Of a stretch of 64,000 nucleotides of DNA, positions 22,418 to 34,474 are shown one piece after another. The notes under the pieces are model-generated. The model did no database searches, had not been told where the DNA came from, and saw nothing but the letters and a program-made list of their open reading frames with translations. Each line of letters begins with the position of its first letter. Position 1 is the first letter of the stretch. The position numbers and the translations under genes were made by a program. This DNA is from Plicaturopsis crispa FD-325 SS-3 (lineage: Eukaryota; Basidiomycota; Agaricomycetes; Amylocorticiales; Amylocorticiaceae): NCBI GenBank assembly GCA_000827205.1, contig KN832558.1, forward strand, positions 25,177-89,176, given 5' to 3'.

Positions 22418-24586
22418 TCACCGATTGCACAGCTGGTTCATGACATGAACCGTTGCACCATGAAGAGAATCATGATCGCCCGGCGTCGTCCCCTCGAGAC
22501 GAATCTTCTCGTAGATGCGATCGTAATCTGCTTTCATGGGCACCAGATAGTGTCCAAAGGATATTGTGAGGTGAGCTCGTGGTATCACATTCAGCACCAC
22601 GGTTGCGGATTCGCCCATTGGTATATAGGAAAACGCAATCGCCGCGTTGTCTAAGCTCTTGGCCTTGGCGACAGTGAGATCCCATTGTCGACGTGTGTTT
22701 GGCTCGAGCTCATAGTCGATAGGCCTGCACGAAGTCGTTGTCCCGACTTCCATGCTCGGAAACGGCGCGATCGTGAAGTCGAAATGTATGACGGGCAGGA
22801 CGGTGACATTTTCGCGCTTCAAGGCCTCTGCGATTTCCTCGCGACGTATCTGGAGCTCCTCGCGCACGACCTCTTGTGCAAACTGAGAATCACGGTGAGG
22901 AGATGCTGCCACCTTTCCTTCTTTGTTGCAGTAGCATCAAGTTTAGCAATGCTTGAGCAGCAAGAAACGGAAGCAGCTCACCGTGACTGAGGCCCTGTAG
23001 ATATTCGCAGCGCTGCTTGTGATTTCCTTGCTTCCATGCACGCTTTTGACAGTCTTTGGAACAGTATCGAGCCTCGTGGCATCCAGAACACCGCAGGAAT
23101 GCAACACCCTTTTCCTCTCGCTTGCCGCACTGCAGATATATTCAGTATCAGGAACGGTGACTCGGGCTACTATCGGGATCGCAAACCTCGAGATTTTCAC
23201 AGCAGCCATATGACTGTCTCGTAGTGCTAGCCGGATGTAACTTATCCGCGGTGAGGCTTTTCAATTGCGAACGTCTTTCGACAATCGCCTTGAACGTTCT
23301 CCATGCCTCCGAAAACGGCCCAGTCTCCGTCTCCTCGTTTCGTACGATACGAGGCTTCTTGAGAATCTTCCCGATAACGCGTACGATAGTCGTGTTGATG
23401 AGGTATTTGGTGAGGATGGTAGAAAGGATGGTGACGTGCGGAGTTTTTCCGTTGTGAAACGCATTTCTGCCAGCGGGTGCCCGGATGGGCTGCCAGCGGT
23501 CGATGCGCCACAACGCCTGTAATAGCTGTGCATTGAGTGCTTGCAGTATGAATGGCCGACCCTCTCGCGCTTCCAGGTTGTCCAGAATATAACAAAGGCA
23601 AGTATTGATGCAACTGCCTACATGCACGGGGGATGGTGTCCATAGCGGCATTGCTGACACATTGGCCAAGAATTTGGTGACTAGGGGGATGGACTCGTGC
23701 TTCAGGAGTAAAACGTCGCGGATAGCAGTGTGCTTGCTCAATACTTGCATCAGAAAGATGGTCTGAGCCGCGTACTCGATATTAGGCGTTCCAGACAGGT
23801 CGCGCTGCAGACAATTAAAGGCGGTATCGGCGATAATCTCCGGTGTGCCTCCCAAATGACGGAGAATGTCTTCGTCCCAGCTGACCATCTTGTCTGGAGA
23901 AGGGTGGATCTCTGACAGGAGAAGTGCGAGTACTTTGGATGCGGGGCAATGCCGTGGGTTGTTCTGGCTGCGAGTATGAAATGCGGGGACAGTCGCTTCC
24001 TGATACCATAGGCTCGCAGACATGGCCACGGTGCCGGGTGTAGAGCACATGAGGTTCCGTAGGCCCTCGTCACATGCAAAGCCATCCATAACGTTCACAG
24101 TGACAGCCAGAAAATTGAGTCGCTGAGCGGGATCGAAGCGTTGCGTGTTCGTAAGGCAGGTGGAATGGATGTATTCGAGCCAACTCCAGATGGAGGGCCA
24201 TAAGCGACGCATTGAGTCTGTGCCTTGCGCGAAGACAGCGCGATTCCACGCCAACCCGACAAGTGCTCCCAGACCCTCAAGGGCTTGTGCGGCAATGAAA
24301 GAGGTCAGAACACTCTCTGCTGTGGTCTGTCCGCGAGGAATTCTGGCAGTGTCGAGGCGAGAGGTGAAGACTGCAAGGAGAGTGGGGATTTTGGCATCAG
24401 GGACACGGGAATCGACCATACTGACAAGAGTTGCCATATCGTTAAGCTGTTGAGGCAAAGGCGACACGACACGAGTTGCTTTGGCTATCGCATCCTAATA
24501 TATGCAATTTGGGCGGTCAATGAGTAATCCATCCATTTCCCACAGTTAGTTGAACTTACGTCGATGGAGGCAGAGGAAGAATGCAT
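22418..24586 (-). CDS. MYND-type zinc-finger protein
   Basis: Four exons (24560-24586, 23187-24494, 22982-23129, 22418-22917) sum to 660 codons plus stop. The first exon encodes only MHSSSASID. A helical region of about 430 residues follows (ARM/HEAT-like by appearance). The MYND finger then reads CCENLECGKREEKG, RCSGCHEARYCSKDCQKRAW and HKQRC, with all expected Cys/His ligands; the first pair is split by the 57-nt intron 23130-23186. The C-terminal part (VLPVIHFDFTIAPFP) is common in agaricomycete MYND proteins of unknown function. The finger probably mediates protein contacts. The stop at 22418 overlaps a good donor (CG|GTGAGT); using it would add a short exon ending near 22302. It is divergent from the GST gene. 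Confidence 0.8.
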
Positions 24587-24896
24587 TGTAAACGCGGTAC
24601 TTTGCGGATGGATTGACCGACTGGGAGGCTACTGACTGCAAGGAATGCCTCGTTAGTGCACAAGGTGGAACTCGTCAGTCTGACAGCCAAGATAAGTGAG
24701 TGTTCAGTGCAATTTGGTTCAGTGTCAGTGAGGGAATAAGATGTAGTATATTTTGTGGCGGACTTGTGTCATTGAACAAAAAGAACAAGAGCTCGATGCG
24801 GGGTAAGAATTTGCGCTTGTTTGGCTTCACCGTCCCCGACTAACTACTAACGCTCGCGGCGTCTATCTCTTGACTATCTCTTGTCAACTCATACTT
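24587..24896. promoter_or_regulatory. divergent promoter between MYND gene and GST gene
   Basis: These 310 bp lie between two start codons pointing apart. They should contain both promoters. No specific motif stands out. Confidence 0.4.
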
Positions 24897-25833
24897 ATGG
24901 CTACCTCTGCTGGCACCATGGTTGTCCAGAACAACTCTCGCTCGCAACGTATTCTCTGGCTACTTGTTCTTTCCGTCCAAATCCCGTTATCCCTTTCTTT
25001 TTGCTGACGACGCACAGGAAGAACTAGGCGTAACGTACACGCTCAAGAAATATGAACGCATGCCAGACAAGCGCGCGCCGAAAGAGCTCCTCGCCGTGCA
25101 CCCTCTAGGAAAGAGCCCGGTAGTCACAGATGGGCCCGTTACGCTTGCGGAAAGCGGCGCGGTACGTTTGCTTGCATATCCGACGCGCTATCTCCCCGCT
25201 GACGCATCACGCAGAGTACCTCATCGAGAAATACGGCGCTGGAAAAGCGACGCCACCCAAGTCTGGAAAGATAGACAATCTCTATTGTGAGCTTGTTCTC
25301 TGACTGTCCGGGCTCAACACTAATCCTTCTTAAGTCACGCACTACAGCGAGGGCACGTTAATGCCTCTGCGCGTTAACGGCTACGTATTTTCTCTTGTCC
25401 CCGATCATTCACCTTTCTATCTCCGGCCTATCGTCCGCCTTATAATGTCGCAGCTCCAGCGCACCCTCGTCGATCCCGGTGTTGAAGCAAATATCGTTTT
25501 TGTAACGGCTCCCTTTTGCTATCTAGTGTTCGTCCTTTGCTCACGCAAGAACCCCAGATCGACGCCCACCTCGAAAAGACGGGCGGCCTCTTTGCAGGCG
25601 GTGAGAACCTGACATCAGCCGATTACATGATGTCTTTCCTGCTCGAGGCACTCGCCGCGTCGAGCATCACCACTCCGCGCATCGACACGTTTTTGCGTAG
25701 AATACAGGCACGTCCCGCATATCAACGGGTGAGTTGGTCCACATCCTTCTAGCATCTCCTTGTTGCTCTCTTTCTGCTGTTTCTGGTCCCGACGGCTTTT
25801 GCATAGACGATCTATCATGCAGGACTGTGTTAG
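24897..25833 (+). CDS. glutathione S-transferase (Gtt1-like)
   Basis: Exon 1 (24897-24965) gives MATSAGTMVVQNNSRSQRIL; exon 2 starts at 25018 with EELGVTYTLKKYERM. The N-terminal thioredoxin-fold half has SRSQR near residue 15 as candidate for the catalytic Ser, and AVHPLGKSPVV with the cis-Pro. ESGA, then YLIEKYG, marks the glutathione gamma-Glu site. The C-terminal helical domain includes YSEGTLMP, then IDAHLEKTGGLFAGGENLTS and ADYMMSF. To join GVEANI to IDAHLEK I take a 62-nt intron (25499-25560). The last exon is short and ends at TAG 25831-25833, a weak call. Expected role: glutathione conjugation of electrophiles. Confidence 0.82.
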
Positions 25834-26239
25834 CCGTCCTCCGAGGCTACATGCCTGCCTACTTGCGGACTTCCGAGTCTGTGCCCGCATCTCGCTGCCC
25901 CTTCCGGTCGTACCACTATATATGACATTGACAGCGACTACAAAAGTTTGATACAGGCAGGATCTGATTCCACCTGAACCTCACCTCGGGCTGTGATGTA
26001 AATATATGATACACACTTCTCAGGCATGATGATACGGCATTTTCCCTCCACATGCTCAGCCCCCCGCGACCTCAGAGCTGCTTGAATTAGTATAGCAACG
26101 AAGACAATTGACGATTCGAGGAACAAGCGCGAACAAGCGCGTACTGGCATTCACCGCACAATAAATTCAGATTCGCGAGTGAACTACAAGATGACAAGTT
26201 TGCCAACCTTCGTTTGCTGCAGCATGAGAAACTACCATC
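25834..26239. other. intergenic, 3' to 3'
   Basis: This separates the convergent ends of the GST gene and the first seven-TM gene. I see no gene in it. Confidence 0.4.
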
Positions 26240-27486
26240 TTAGCCTTCGCGGACATGCATATCCGTAAGCTCGAAGTTGTTCCCATCCTTGGAGGATCGC
26301 TTGGCCGAGAATTTCGATGGCACGAATGGTTCATCGTCGACACGGACTTCTACGACACGCCGCTGGTGCTGTGGTGGGTGGCTCACGGCAATCGCACTGT
26401 CGGCGCAGGAGCATACCGCGGACTGGCCCAAGAGTCCTTGCGAGTCGGCCCATGTCGAGCCCGTCGACCACACCGTGGCAAAGACTACGCCGATGATTGT
26501 GACGTAGTTGTTCACCATGAAGACCAATGCAGTGCGTACGAAAGAGTCGTTCGTGGTGGTCGACGAGAAAAGTAGTGCCAATTGGATGACATTCAGGACG
26601 ACCGGAAAGACGAAGTTCGATAGTGCGATGGCGAACAGTCCTCGAAGGCGTCGGCTCATATGAGCTGCACGGCAGACGGTCAGAAATAGCTCACCACAGA
26701 GTGATGGGAGAGGCTTACCGGGTCGAATGACTTGTAAGTGGTCCGCAGTGCTTTGTTTTGAGTACAATCGGTATAAGAACGTGACCGATACATATCTGTG
26801 TCAAGATCAACCGGAACCCTACTGTAAAAGGTGTAGTAAAGGCTCACGTATTTTCAACTAGCTGTAAAATCCATTCGATCTTCAACAAGGTGAGGATCCT
26901 CGGCACGGAGAGCATCCCAACAATGTTAAGGCTGCCGCCGGCGGTCACTCTAGACGTCACCGTGTATTCGTGCACAAATATGCCCCAGTTGACTAGGCGT
27001 GCAATCTTGGTCAATACAGGGAATAGCAGGATGGCGATGAGCCTATGGCGTGTTGATGCGGAGCGAGGGCGGTAGACCGTAGCAATTCGGAGCAGCAATA
27101 CGCACTCCACTAGCATAGGCCCGACATAGGAGAGGATCACGAACACAAAACTGGTGGAAAGCTGGCTAGGAAGCTCTGGATGGAACATGGTCCGTGCCTG
27201 TGAGGTCCCCGTAAGTCGTTGTCGATGTGGCTCGTGGTTCGGCGGAACGTACCTCGATGTGAATGTTGATACCACCCTCTGCGATACCGAGAAGAACAGC
27301 ACATATATTGAGGATGAAAATAGGCCGCCTTCGTGACTTTGAATCCGAGAAGAAAAACAACGCAGTGAAGATTGAGACGAGTATCGACGAAAAGACGGTT
27401 CCGACCATCAAAAACGAGACTGAAATCTGGATGACTGCGATGTAATTGACTCCAGCAGGAGGGGGAGGGAGTGCCCCAGACGACAT
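26240..27486 (-). CDS. seven-transmembrane protein, GPCR-like, copy 1
   Basis: Exon 1 is 27253-27486 and exon 2 26848-27197, followed by a middle exon (YVSVTFLYRLYSKQS) and a last exon ending at 26240. Seven hydrophobic segments are visible: around VSFLMVGTVFSSILVSIFTA, IFILNICAVLLGIA, FVFVILSYVGPMLVE, LIAILLFPVLTKIARLV, LNIVGMLSVPRILTLLKIEW, LSNFVFPVVLNVIQLALLF and VNNYVTIIGVVFATVW. A hydrophilic Ser-rich tail of about 70 residues follows, as in receptor C-tails. There is no match to a named receptor family that I recognise; it resembles unassigned agaricomycete 7TM proteins. Two paralogs with the same exon pattern lie at 57.6-58.9 and 60.5-61.8 kb. Ligand and coupling are unknown. Confidence 0.75.
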
Positions 27487-29415
27487 GAGCGAATCCGAGC
27501 GGCCAGCGATTTAGACTGACTTCGTCTGCATCGTTTGCACTGACATATTTATGGTGTGCGTGAGTTCACATGGGATATTGTAGCCAACGCAATGGAACAC
27601 CAGCTGTCCAAGAAGGGTTTGGGTTGTAGAACATGCAAAGAGTGATTTAATCAGAGCGTCGAATCTGGACGAGCGTTAGGAATTGCTCTCATCTTTGTGA
27701 GGGAGTACGTACAATGGTCCATGCGGTTTATGACCTTCGGGCATGACGACGTTGATAGCAGCGTCTTCGGCCCTATTCCGGGAGGTTTCCTCGCGCGGCC
27801 ATCGACTCCAGTCCACAGGGCTCTGGGTGAGTGGGTCAAGTACGTCGATTTTCCGCTGGCTCATCCCACAACGCAGCATACTCACGACATATGTCACCAC
27901 ACGAGGATCTGAGTTAAAGTTAGCATTTGCGCAGTGTAATATTGGCGACCCTCTCACCCGAGACAACAAGGTTGAGCAGTGAGACCCCAGGTGGTTACGG
28001 ACTGTTGTGTATCGTAGTGCTTTCCCAGCCCCCAGCATGATCTGCAAAGCTGAATAAACTTTATTCTTCTTCTGATAAGGCTGCGCAGAATCCAGTTACG
28101 CAGGCAAAGGAAGTCCTGCGGTGATGCCGCTTATCCCGGACATTTTACAGGAACCCGAGCATCGGTGTACGTAGCGAACGAGCGACTTCTGAGTCCTTCA
28201 GCCTCGGGGTGAAGCGAAAAATCTGGTTGGTACAGATATCGCATCTGTAGGTGCTGCGCAAAACCAATACTTCAGTGCGGCTTTCCAGATGAGCAGAAGA
28301 AGAAAACACTATACCCTTGCATGACAACGACGACAGTACGAGTGCAGGCATTGTCGATAACCAACTCTTTCGCCAACTCACGAAGCCATGGCCTCGATTA
28401 CTCGCCGGTCCCGCTGCACTACGTACGCAATGAGCATTCCATTTAGCGAAGGCACTCCCATTGTCAGGGGAACCTGCGATATGGAGTGGAGACCCACCAG
28501 GACGATCATCCAGCTGATCTTTGCCCGTGAAACTTGTCGAAGTCAACTTGAATACTTATGGAGACACTTGACATTGAAGCCGCAGCAGAATCTTGACTTC
28601 TCCGCGGACGCGACAAGGCCGCGTTGCTCAAACTTGAAACAACCGTACCTCCCGCACACGGATATGATACCGCGAGCGGTGGCATACACTTGCTCTTGCA
28701 CGGAGATACCAAAAATGGCCAGGCAGAATCGCTACCACAGATGTTAAAGTGAGCGAGAATGGAATGGCGTAGGCCGTTGACGGGATATAATTCTGGGACG
28801 AACGAACATGGTCTTAGATCGTCGCAGCACAACCTACAGTATCGCGAGACGTACATAGAGGTACGCTTGAGGCACACTGAAATAAAGTGCGTAAGTCACT
28901 GCCGCTAACGCCGTGTTTGACCTGTAAATCACGTACTTGAATTCGTACCTTCCGCTGCTGCATCCTATTGAATCAGTCAACGAGGCCAGACGTATCGTCT
29001 ATTTGTGACGGGATCGACTCACATCATACTCTGGGGATTATTGTTCATAGCAGTTGTGCCTTATGGGATCTGAATTCGTTAGTTTCTGCCAGTGTTAGTT
29101 TCACGGTTCACCGTCGCGGTCAGTTTTCACCAAATCGTTGGGACAAAAAGAGAGATATCGTGGGCTCCGGGTCCGACTAAATGACCGACCATTTATAAGG
29201 GGTTATGCATCAATGCTTGTTTCGCGAAGGATAGCAATCCAAATAGCGGAGGCTAGTGACGGAGCGATGCAAGAAAGTTGCAAGATTCACTGAACTGGAA
29301 AGACAAGTCGAGCGCGGAGAGGGCATATTTGTGGCGTGGGAAACGAGACTTCGACGTGAAGCCGTTCCGAGGCTGCTGTGCTTTGGACATTGTACACACC
29401 GTCCGTCCGTCCGCG
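27487..29415. other. 1.9-kb interval without a confident gene
   Basis: It contains minus-strand open frames that look like remnants. Near 28770-28690 a hydrophobic segment reads IPFSLTLTSVVAILPGHFWY. Near 28520-28390 another reads ISWMIVLVGLHSISQVPLTM. A hydrophilic segment ends at 27676 (GPLYVLPHKDESNS). They could be pieces of a decayed membrane-receptor gene, but I cannot join them into one frame or name a family. The last part should hold the epsin promoter. Confidence 0.3.
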
Positions 29416-31170
29416 ATGTCACTGCAGCATTTTGGCAAGGGGGCCCTACGCGTCGCCAAAAACTACACAAAGGGATACTCGGATACCCAGGCAAAGGTTC
29501 GCGATGCAACCTCGAACGACCCTTGGGGCCCTTCTGGCACGCAGATGAACGAGATCGCGCAGATGACATATAACCAGTGCGTCTCATTTATATATCTTTG
29601 CGCTCAAAATCTGACTTGGACGGTGCTTGTGCCAAAGGAACGACTTTGTAGAGATCATGGAAATGCTGGACAAGAGGCTGAACGACAAGGGCAAGAATTG
29701 GCGCCACGTCTTCAAAGTGCGTGCGTTTCCCATAGCACACTGCGTAACTATGTCATCGACTGACTAGACTTGTGCTTCGTAACCCCATCGACCACAGTCC
29801 TTAACAGTCCTCGACTATTGCCTTCACGCCGGCTCCGAGAACGTGGTCATCTACTTTCGAGACAACATTTACATCATCAAGACACTGAAGGAATTCCAGT
29901 TTGTGGATGAGTACGGGAAGGACCAGGGCGCGAATGTTCGTCAAAAGGCCAAGGACATCACAAATCTTCTTCAGGACGAATCGCGTCTCCGTGAGCAGCG
30001 GCGCTCGCGTGCGCACATGCGAGATCGCATGGTCCGCGGTGGCCCGGGTGGGGAAGAGGAGGAGGATCTTGGCGAAGACGAGAACGCTCTCCGGAGAAGC
30101 AGGAGAAAGCCGTCGGGTGCCAAGGATGAGGACGAGCTTAAGCGCGCTATTGAGGAAAGCAAACGGAGTCTCGCGCTCGAGCAGGCGAAGAAGGGCGCCA
30201 TGACGGCCGAGGAGCGAGACCTTGCCCAAGCGATACGACTGAGTGAAGAAGAAGAGGCGAAACGGGCGAAGGCCCTTGAGGACGCCAATGCAAACTCCTT
30301 GTTTGACGAACAAAACCAGTACGTGCGCGTTTCCTCAAGCTACAGTATCCCATCCATCTCATACAATTCCAACAGAGTCTCGCCACAGCAACCCACTAAT
30401 CCATTCCCGTTCCTCGACCCAACACCATATGCTACTGGTTTACAAGTGCAGCCCCAGTTCACCTCGTTCAACCCTTACCAGCAGCAAGCGCAGCAGGAGG
30501 CTATGCAGCAGGAATACCTCCGCCAGCAGCAGGAGTGGATGCGACAGCAGCAAGAGCAACAAGCTTTGCAGGCATTGCAGCAGCAGCAGCAGCAACAGCA
30601 GGAGGAATGGATGCGGCAGCAGCAGATGATGCAGATGATGCAGCAACAGCAACAGCCAATAATGGCCCAGCCTACCGGGTTCGGGTCGAACAATCCTTTT
30701 GCCCCCGCCAGCTCGCCGCCCCCACCTATGCCATCCTTCAATTCGTCACCCTCGACGAGTTCGGGACCGTCGTTTAATCTGCAAGGGACATACGAATCGT
30801 CACCGGCTCCTCCGTCGTTCTCGACGTCGTCAACATCCTCGCCTGCCCCGTCGAGTAACCAGGGCTCGCTGAATGGTCCGCCTCGGAAGACACGGGCGGA
30901 CGAGGAGCATGCTCATCTCGCAAATCTATTCGCAAACCGCGACGATGGCCAGGATACGTTTGGAAACATCGGGCAAATGCGGTACGTCTTGGCATCGGTA
31001 ATAATGACTGCGTTATGGTGGTTGCTGAGCAAAAACGCTGCAAATATAGGTACGGCCACACGGAGGCCGGTCGGATCGTGGCACAGAAAACGGGCCATAC
31101 CCATAACCCGTTCGCACAACAGCAGCAGCAGCAGCAGCAGAGCAGCGAACAGCCCTTCTTCTCTATCTAG
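29416..31170 (+). CDS. epsin (ENTH domain, UIMs, NPF motifs), Ent1/Ent2-like
   Basis: Five exons (29416-29576, 29638-29716, 29798-30318, 30376-30981, 31050-31170) sum to 495 codons plus stop. The ENTH domain occupies about residues 10-145 (YTKGYSDTQAKVRDATSNDP, FVEIMEMLDKRLNDKGKNWR, LDYCLHAGSENVVIYFRDN). Two ubiquitin-interacting motifs follow (DELKRAIEESKRSLA; ERDLAQAIRLSEEEE). A Gln-rich region with CAG-type runs comes next. NPF motifs that bind EH-domain proteins appear three times (TNPFPF, NNPFAP, HNPFAQ). By family it is a clathrin adaptor that binds PtdIns(4,5)P2 and ubiquitinated cargo at endocytic sites. The intron after DEQNQ is in frame and could be retained. Confidence 0.92.
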
Positions 31171-31615
31171 CCACTTAGGTGTCCTGTTACCCTCGTTTGT
31201 TTTCATTGATATTCCCGAATGCTTTTATTTTTGCATGGATGTGTTGTAACAATCTTTCTCTTCCACGATTGCGGCAGTGGACGGCAGTCATTGTGCTTAT
31301 CGAAGTCGATTTGTTGGAACCGCGGTAATATGGGCCTCGTTCTCCGGAAGATTTGAATACGGAAAAGCAAAGATAGATTTCTGAGCATGCAAGCAGCCGT
31401 GTAAATGTAGGGTGTATATGAAGATAAAATATGAGTAGAGATATGCGGCGTCATCCAAAACTATATGGGCACACTTCATGAAGGACAGGAAAGAAGAAAA
31501 AGCGTCATAAAAGAGAAGGGCTCGGAGTGAACGAAGGAAAACTGGAAGTGAGAGGCAAGCTTTTAGTACAGGGACGAATAAGAGAACAAGAAAGCGAACA
31601 TAGCAGCTGCTCAAA
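31171..31615. other. intergenic, convergent 3' ends
   Basis: This contains the 3' regions of the epsin gene and of the gene on the opposite strand. I see no further feature. Confidence 0.4.
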
Positions 31616-34474
31616 TCATATCCAACGCTTGCTGCTAGCAGAAAGCCCCTCTGGAATCTTTGGCACCGGTGGAACCTCCATCTCACGTTCCCGCCCGTTA
31701 GGACCAAACATATTCTCGACCCGGTTAACGAAACGCGACCGCGTTTCCTCGCTTTTGTCCTGGTCCATAATGCTGACACGGCTATGCGCAGACGGCGCAT
31801 ATCGGCTGTCCCGCATGCCGCCATACTGGTCGAAGATCGAGTACAGCGTATCCCGCGCGTCGGGCGGGTAGTGCGACGCATCGTCGTCATCGTCGTCCTC
31901 TTGTAGGACGCTGATGTCCATGCTAACATCACGCGGCATGTTCGCAGGCGGGAGATTGTGGATGTCATCGCTGAGGGTTGGCACCCGGAAATGGTGGCGC
32001 TTGCCCTCATCGTCGACGACATAAAATTCGTCCGCGTACCGCAGGCCGTCATCGTCGACGCTGCCAATGCTAGGGATAGTCTCGATCTCCTCTTTGAATT
32101 TGGACACCGGCTGGCGCCCCTGCACCTCGAAGCGTTCGGCCAAGACTTGTCCTAAATCGCGCGGTGCAATATCGTCCACGTTCCCCTTGCCAGTCCTGCG
32201 CACCTCCGGCTTTTCCAAGGAAGACTTCCCGGAGTTGACCGTATCATCCTGCGGCGAGCCCTCGTCGTCTGAAGCATACTCGATATTGATTCCTGGTGCA
32301 GCCGCGTAGACCGCTCTCTCACCTGCCCGCTGACCGGCTTGCGGCGGCGGGTTGATGCCATCGAACCCGTACAGGCCACGATATCGCTCGACCCGTACGC
32401 GGGCTTCGAAGCCATCCATGGTTCGGGTAGGCTTATTAGCGATTGGCCGTGCGGGTTTTGCAGGGAATGGTGCTTGGCGACCACGACCGCCTGCCGATGG
32501 CGGCGTTGGCGATGATGCAGGAGTGTAAGCAGTAGGGGTAGGAGGTATATCTCGAGTCGGGGCACGAGATGGGGGAGGAGGTCTTGGGAGAGGCCCATTG
32601 GGTGGTGGTGAGGGTGGGGGGATATCGTAATACGCCAGGACGTTCCGGGGAGTTGGTAGAGCAGATTGATGGGGTGAGGGGACAATGTACTCCGATGAAG
32701 CGACCACACTCTCTGGCGGAGATCTATCCCTTGGGATGGGAAGCGTAGAAGAGTCAGGAATGGTCCGTTGAGCGGAGGTCGCGACCGGGGTCACGAGCAC
32801 AAAGGATGATGGCGAGGGGGCTCCAGAAACAGGAGTGTGCGATGCGAGGTATGTAGGGTCATCACCGCTAGGTAACAATGCAAGAGGACGAGGCCGTTTG
32901 GGACCTGGGGCTGCTACAGGGCTGAGATTAGTTGTGTCCAACCTAAGCCCTGTGGACGGGACCGGTGGATTTGGAGGACCGCCCATGTTGGTATTCGGCA
33001 ATGAAATAGCAGGGACTGCGCGGGTAGACCCGCTACTCCCTGACCCCGTCGATTCCGCGCGCTCGAAATGCACGGCTCTCTTGTTCTGTTGCTGTGAGAA
33101 GAAGGACACGGGGGATTGAGTGTAGTCGCGCTCTCGTGGTGTCGGTGCTCTGCTGTCCGTGCTGGACTTGCTCCGGTCCTCTTCCAGCGACGTGTTGGCG
33201 GTCGACGACCCAGACGCGTCGATCGGCGAGAATGCTCGCGACCCGCTTGTAATCGAAGTCGTTGGAGTGAGGCTACGATCTGGTAGTGGGCTAGTGGCGA
33301 AGCGCTCTGCGATGGGGAGCGGCAGCGGTAGGGCCGGCATAGGTGGTACGGCGTCGTGGTCTGAGTCGCCAGAATCATCTGCGTCCGATCTCGAGGCCTT
33401 GGCGCGCGAGAAGAAACTACCCTTTTTCTTCGGTTTGGGCTTTGGTTTCGAAGAATCGGTTTCGTAGCCTGTCGGGGACGAGGCGCGTGACTTTGATTTA
33501 GAGCGCTTTTTCGACTTGGTCCTCGACCTGAATGCGCGAGTCGCCTCGGAGATGTATCCACCATCCGTTTCGTAGTCCGTCGCGTTCGTCTTCTCCTCGC
33601 CCGTCTTCTTGTCTCTCTTCTTCTCCGCCCGTTTCTCCTTCTTTTCCGTGTCTTTCTTGTCCTTTTCCTCCCGCTCCTTGCGCTCCTTATCGTCCTTCTT
33701 ATCCTTCTTATCCCTCTTCTTCCTATCCTCCTTGTCTTTCTTGCCCTTTTTCAGACCATCGCTTACATACCCGCCATCGGACTCGTAACCACCTCCTTCC
33801 GTCTTTCGCGATTTGCGTAGCTTGTTACCGTTGAACCGTGAGGTAGAAGAATTCGCCGGCATCGAGCCGTCAAATGGATTGGATGGACTCTGGCCTAGCG
33901 CTGCCGGTGAGAGGTTTGGAGGCCTGAAATTACCATCCGAGTTCACACCGGAGGGCATCGGGTAGGACGGATAAATGTAAGCGCCTGCGCCTTGGGCGTT
34001 GGGAGATGCGTAAATAGAGTCGTCGGATGTTCCATGCAATGAATGCGTCAGATCCGGTGTGGGCAAGTCCTGTAAATAAGCATCTCAGCTGTCATGCACA
34101 AATACAGAAGCGCAAGTAGATATATGGAGTCAAGTAGAGACAGAGATAACTTGATGCAGATAGAACAAAAGTTTGCACGATCCCCGCAGGCCCATTGCGG
34201 TTGTGCGCAATCGAGAGGTGTCCATGCAGTTTCCAAACGCATCGCCGAGAAGATGTTCTCCCGCAAATAAAGCGCAGTGCTCGAATAGGTTTTAATAGTG
34301 GATAATACTTTGAATAACACTAACCTCGGCCTCCTCTTCTGCGATGGGATCATTGAACATCCAGTTCGCCACAGTTTTGTTGGTGCCCAGTCCCAGCTGA
34401 AGCGCCGCGTCCAGTACGGATGCACGCAAGGCATTGGAATCGCGGTCTCGGTTCTCTGCATTCGAGCCCTCCAT
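31616..34474 (-). CDS. large low-complexity protein, function unknown
   Basis: A main exon (31616-34069) is preceded by a middle exon (about 34184-34320; CALFAGEHLLGDAFGNCMDT) and a first exon ending at 34325 (ALQLGLGTNKTVANWMFNDP). I use the ATG at 34474 (MEGSNAENRD). The frame is open about 30 codons further upstream with conserved-looking sequence (WLPTLSGEQRAAFVAIESYN) but no ATG, so the true start is uncertain. The body has a long Lys/Glu/Asp run (about residues 205-260), repeated YETDGGY / YESDGGY motifs, Ser/Pro-rich stretches and an ordered-looking C-terminal part (LGQVLAERFEVQGRQPVSKF; FYVVDDEGKRHHFRVP). I recognise no domain of known function. Confidence 0.65.

Noticed and set aside
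28390-28770. Hydrophobic minus-strand segments suggesting a STE3-like receptor.
   Set aside because: Only isolated TM-like pieces are seen; they do not join in frame and lack STE3 signature residues.
30560-30660. CAG/CAA repeat run in the epsin gene.
   Set aside because: It is coding poly-Gln, common in fungal epsins; it does not indicate a mobile or regulatory repeat.
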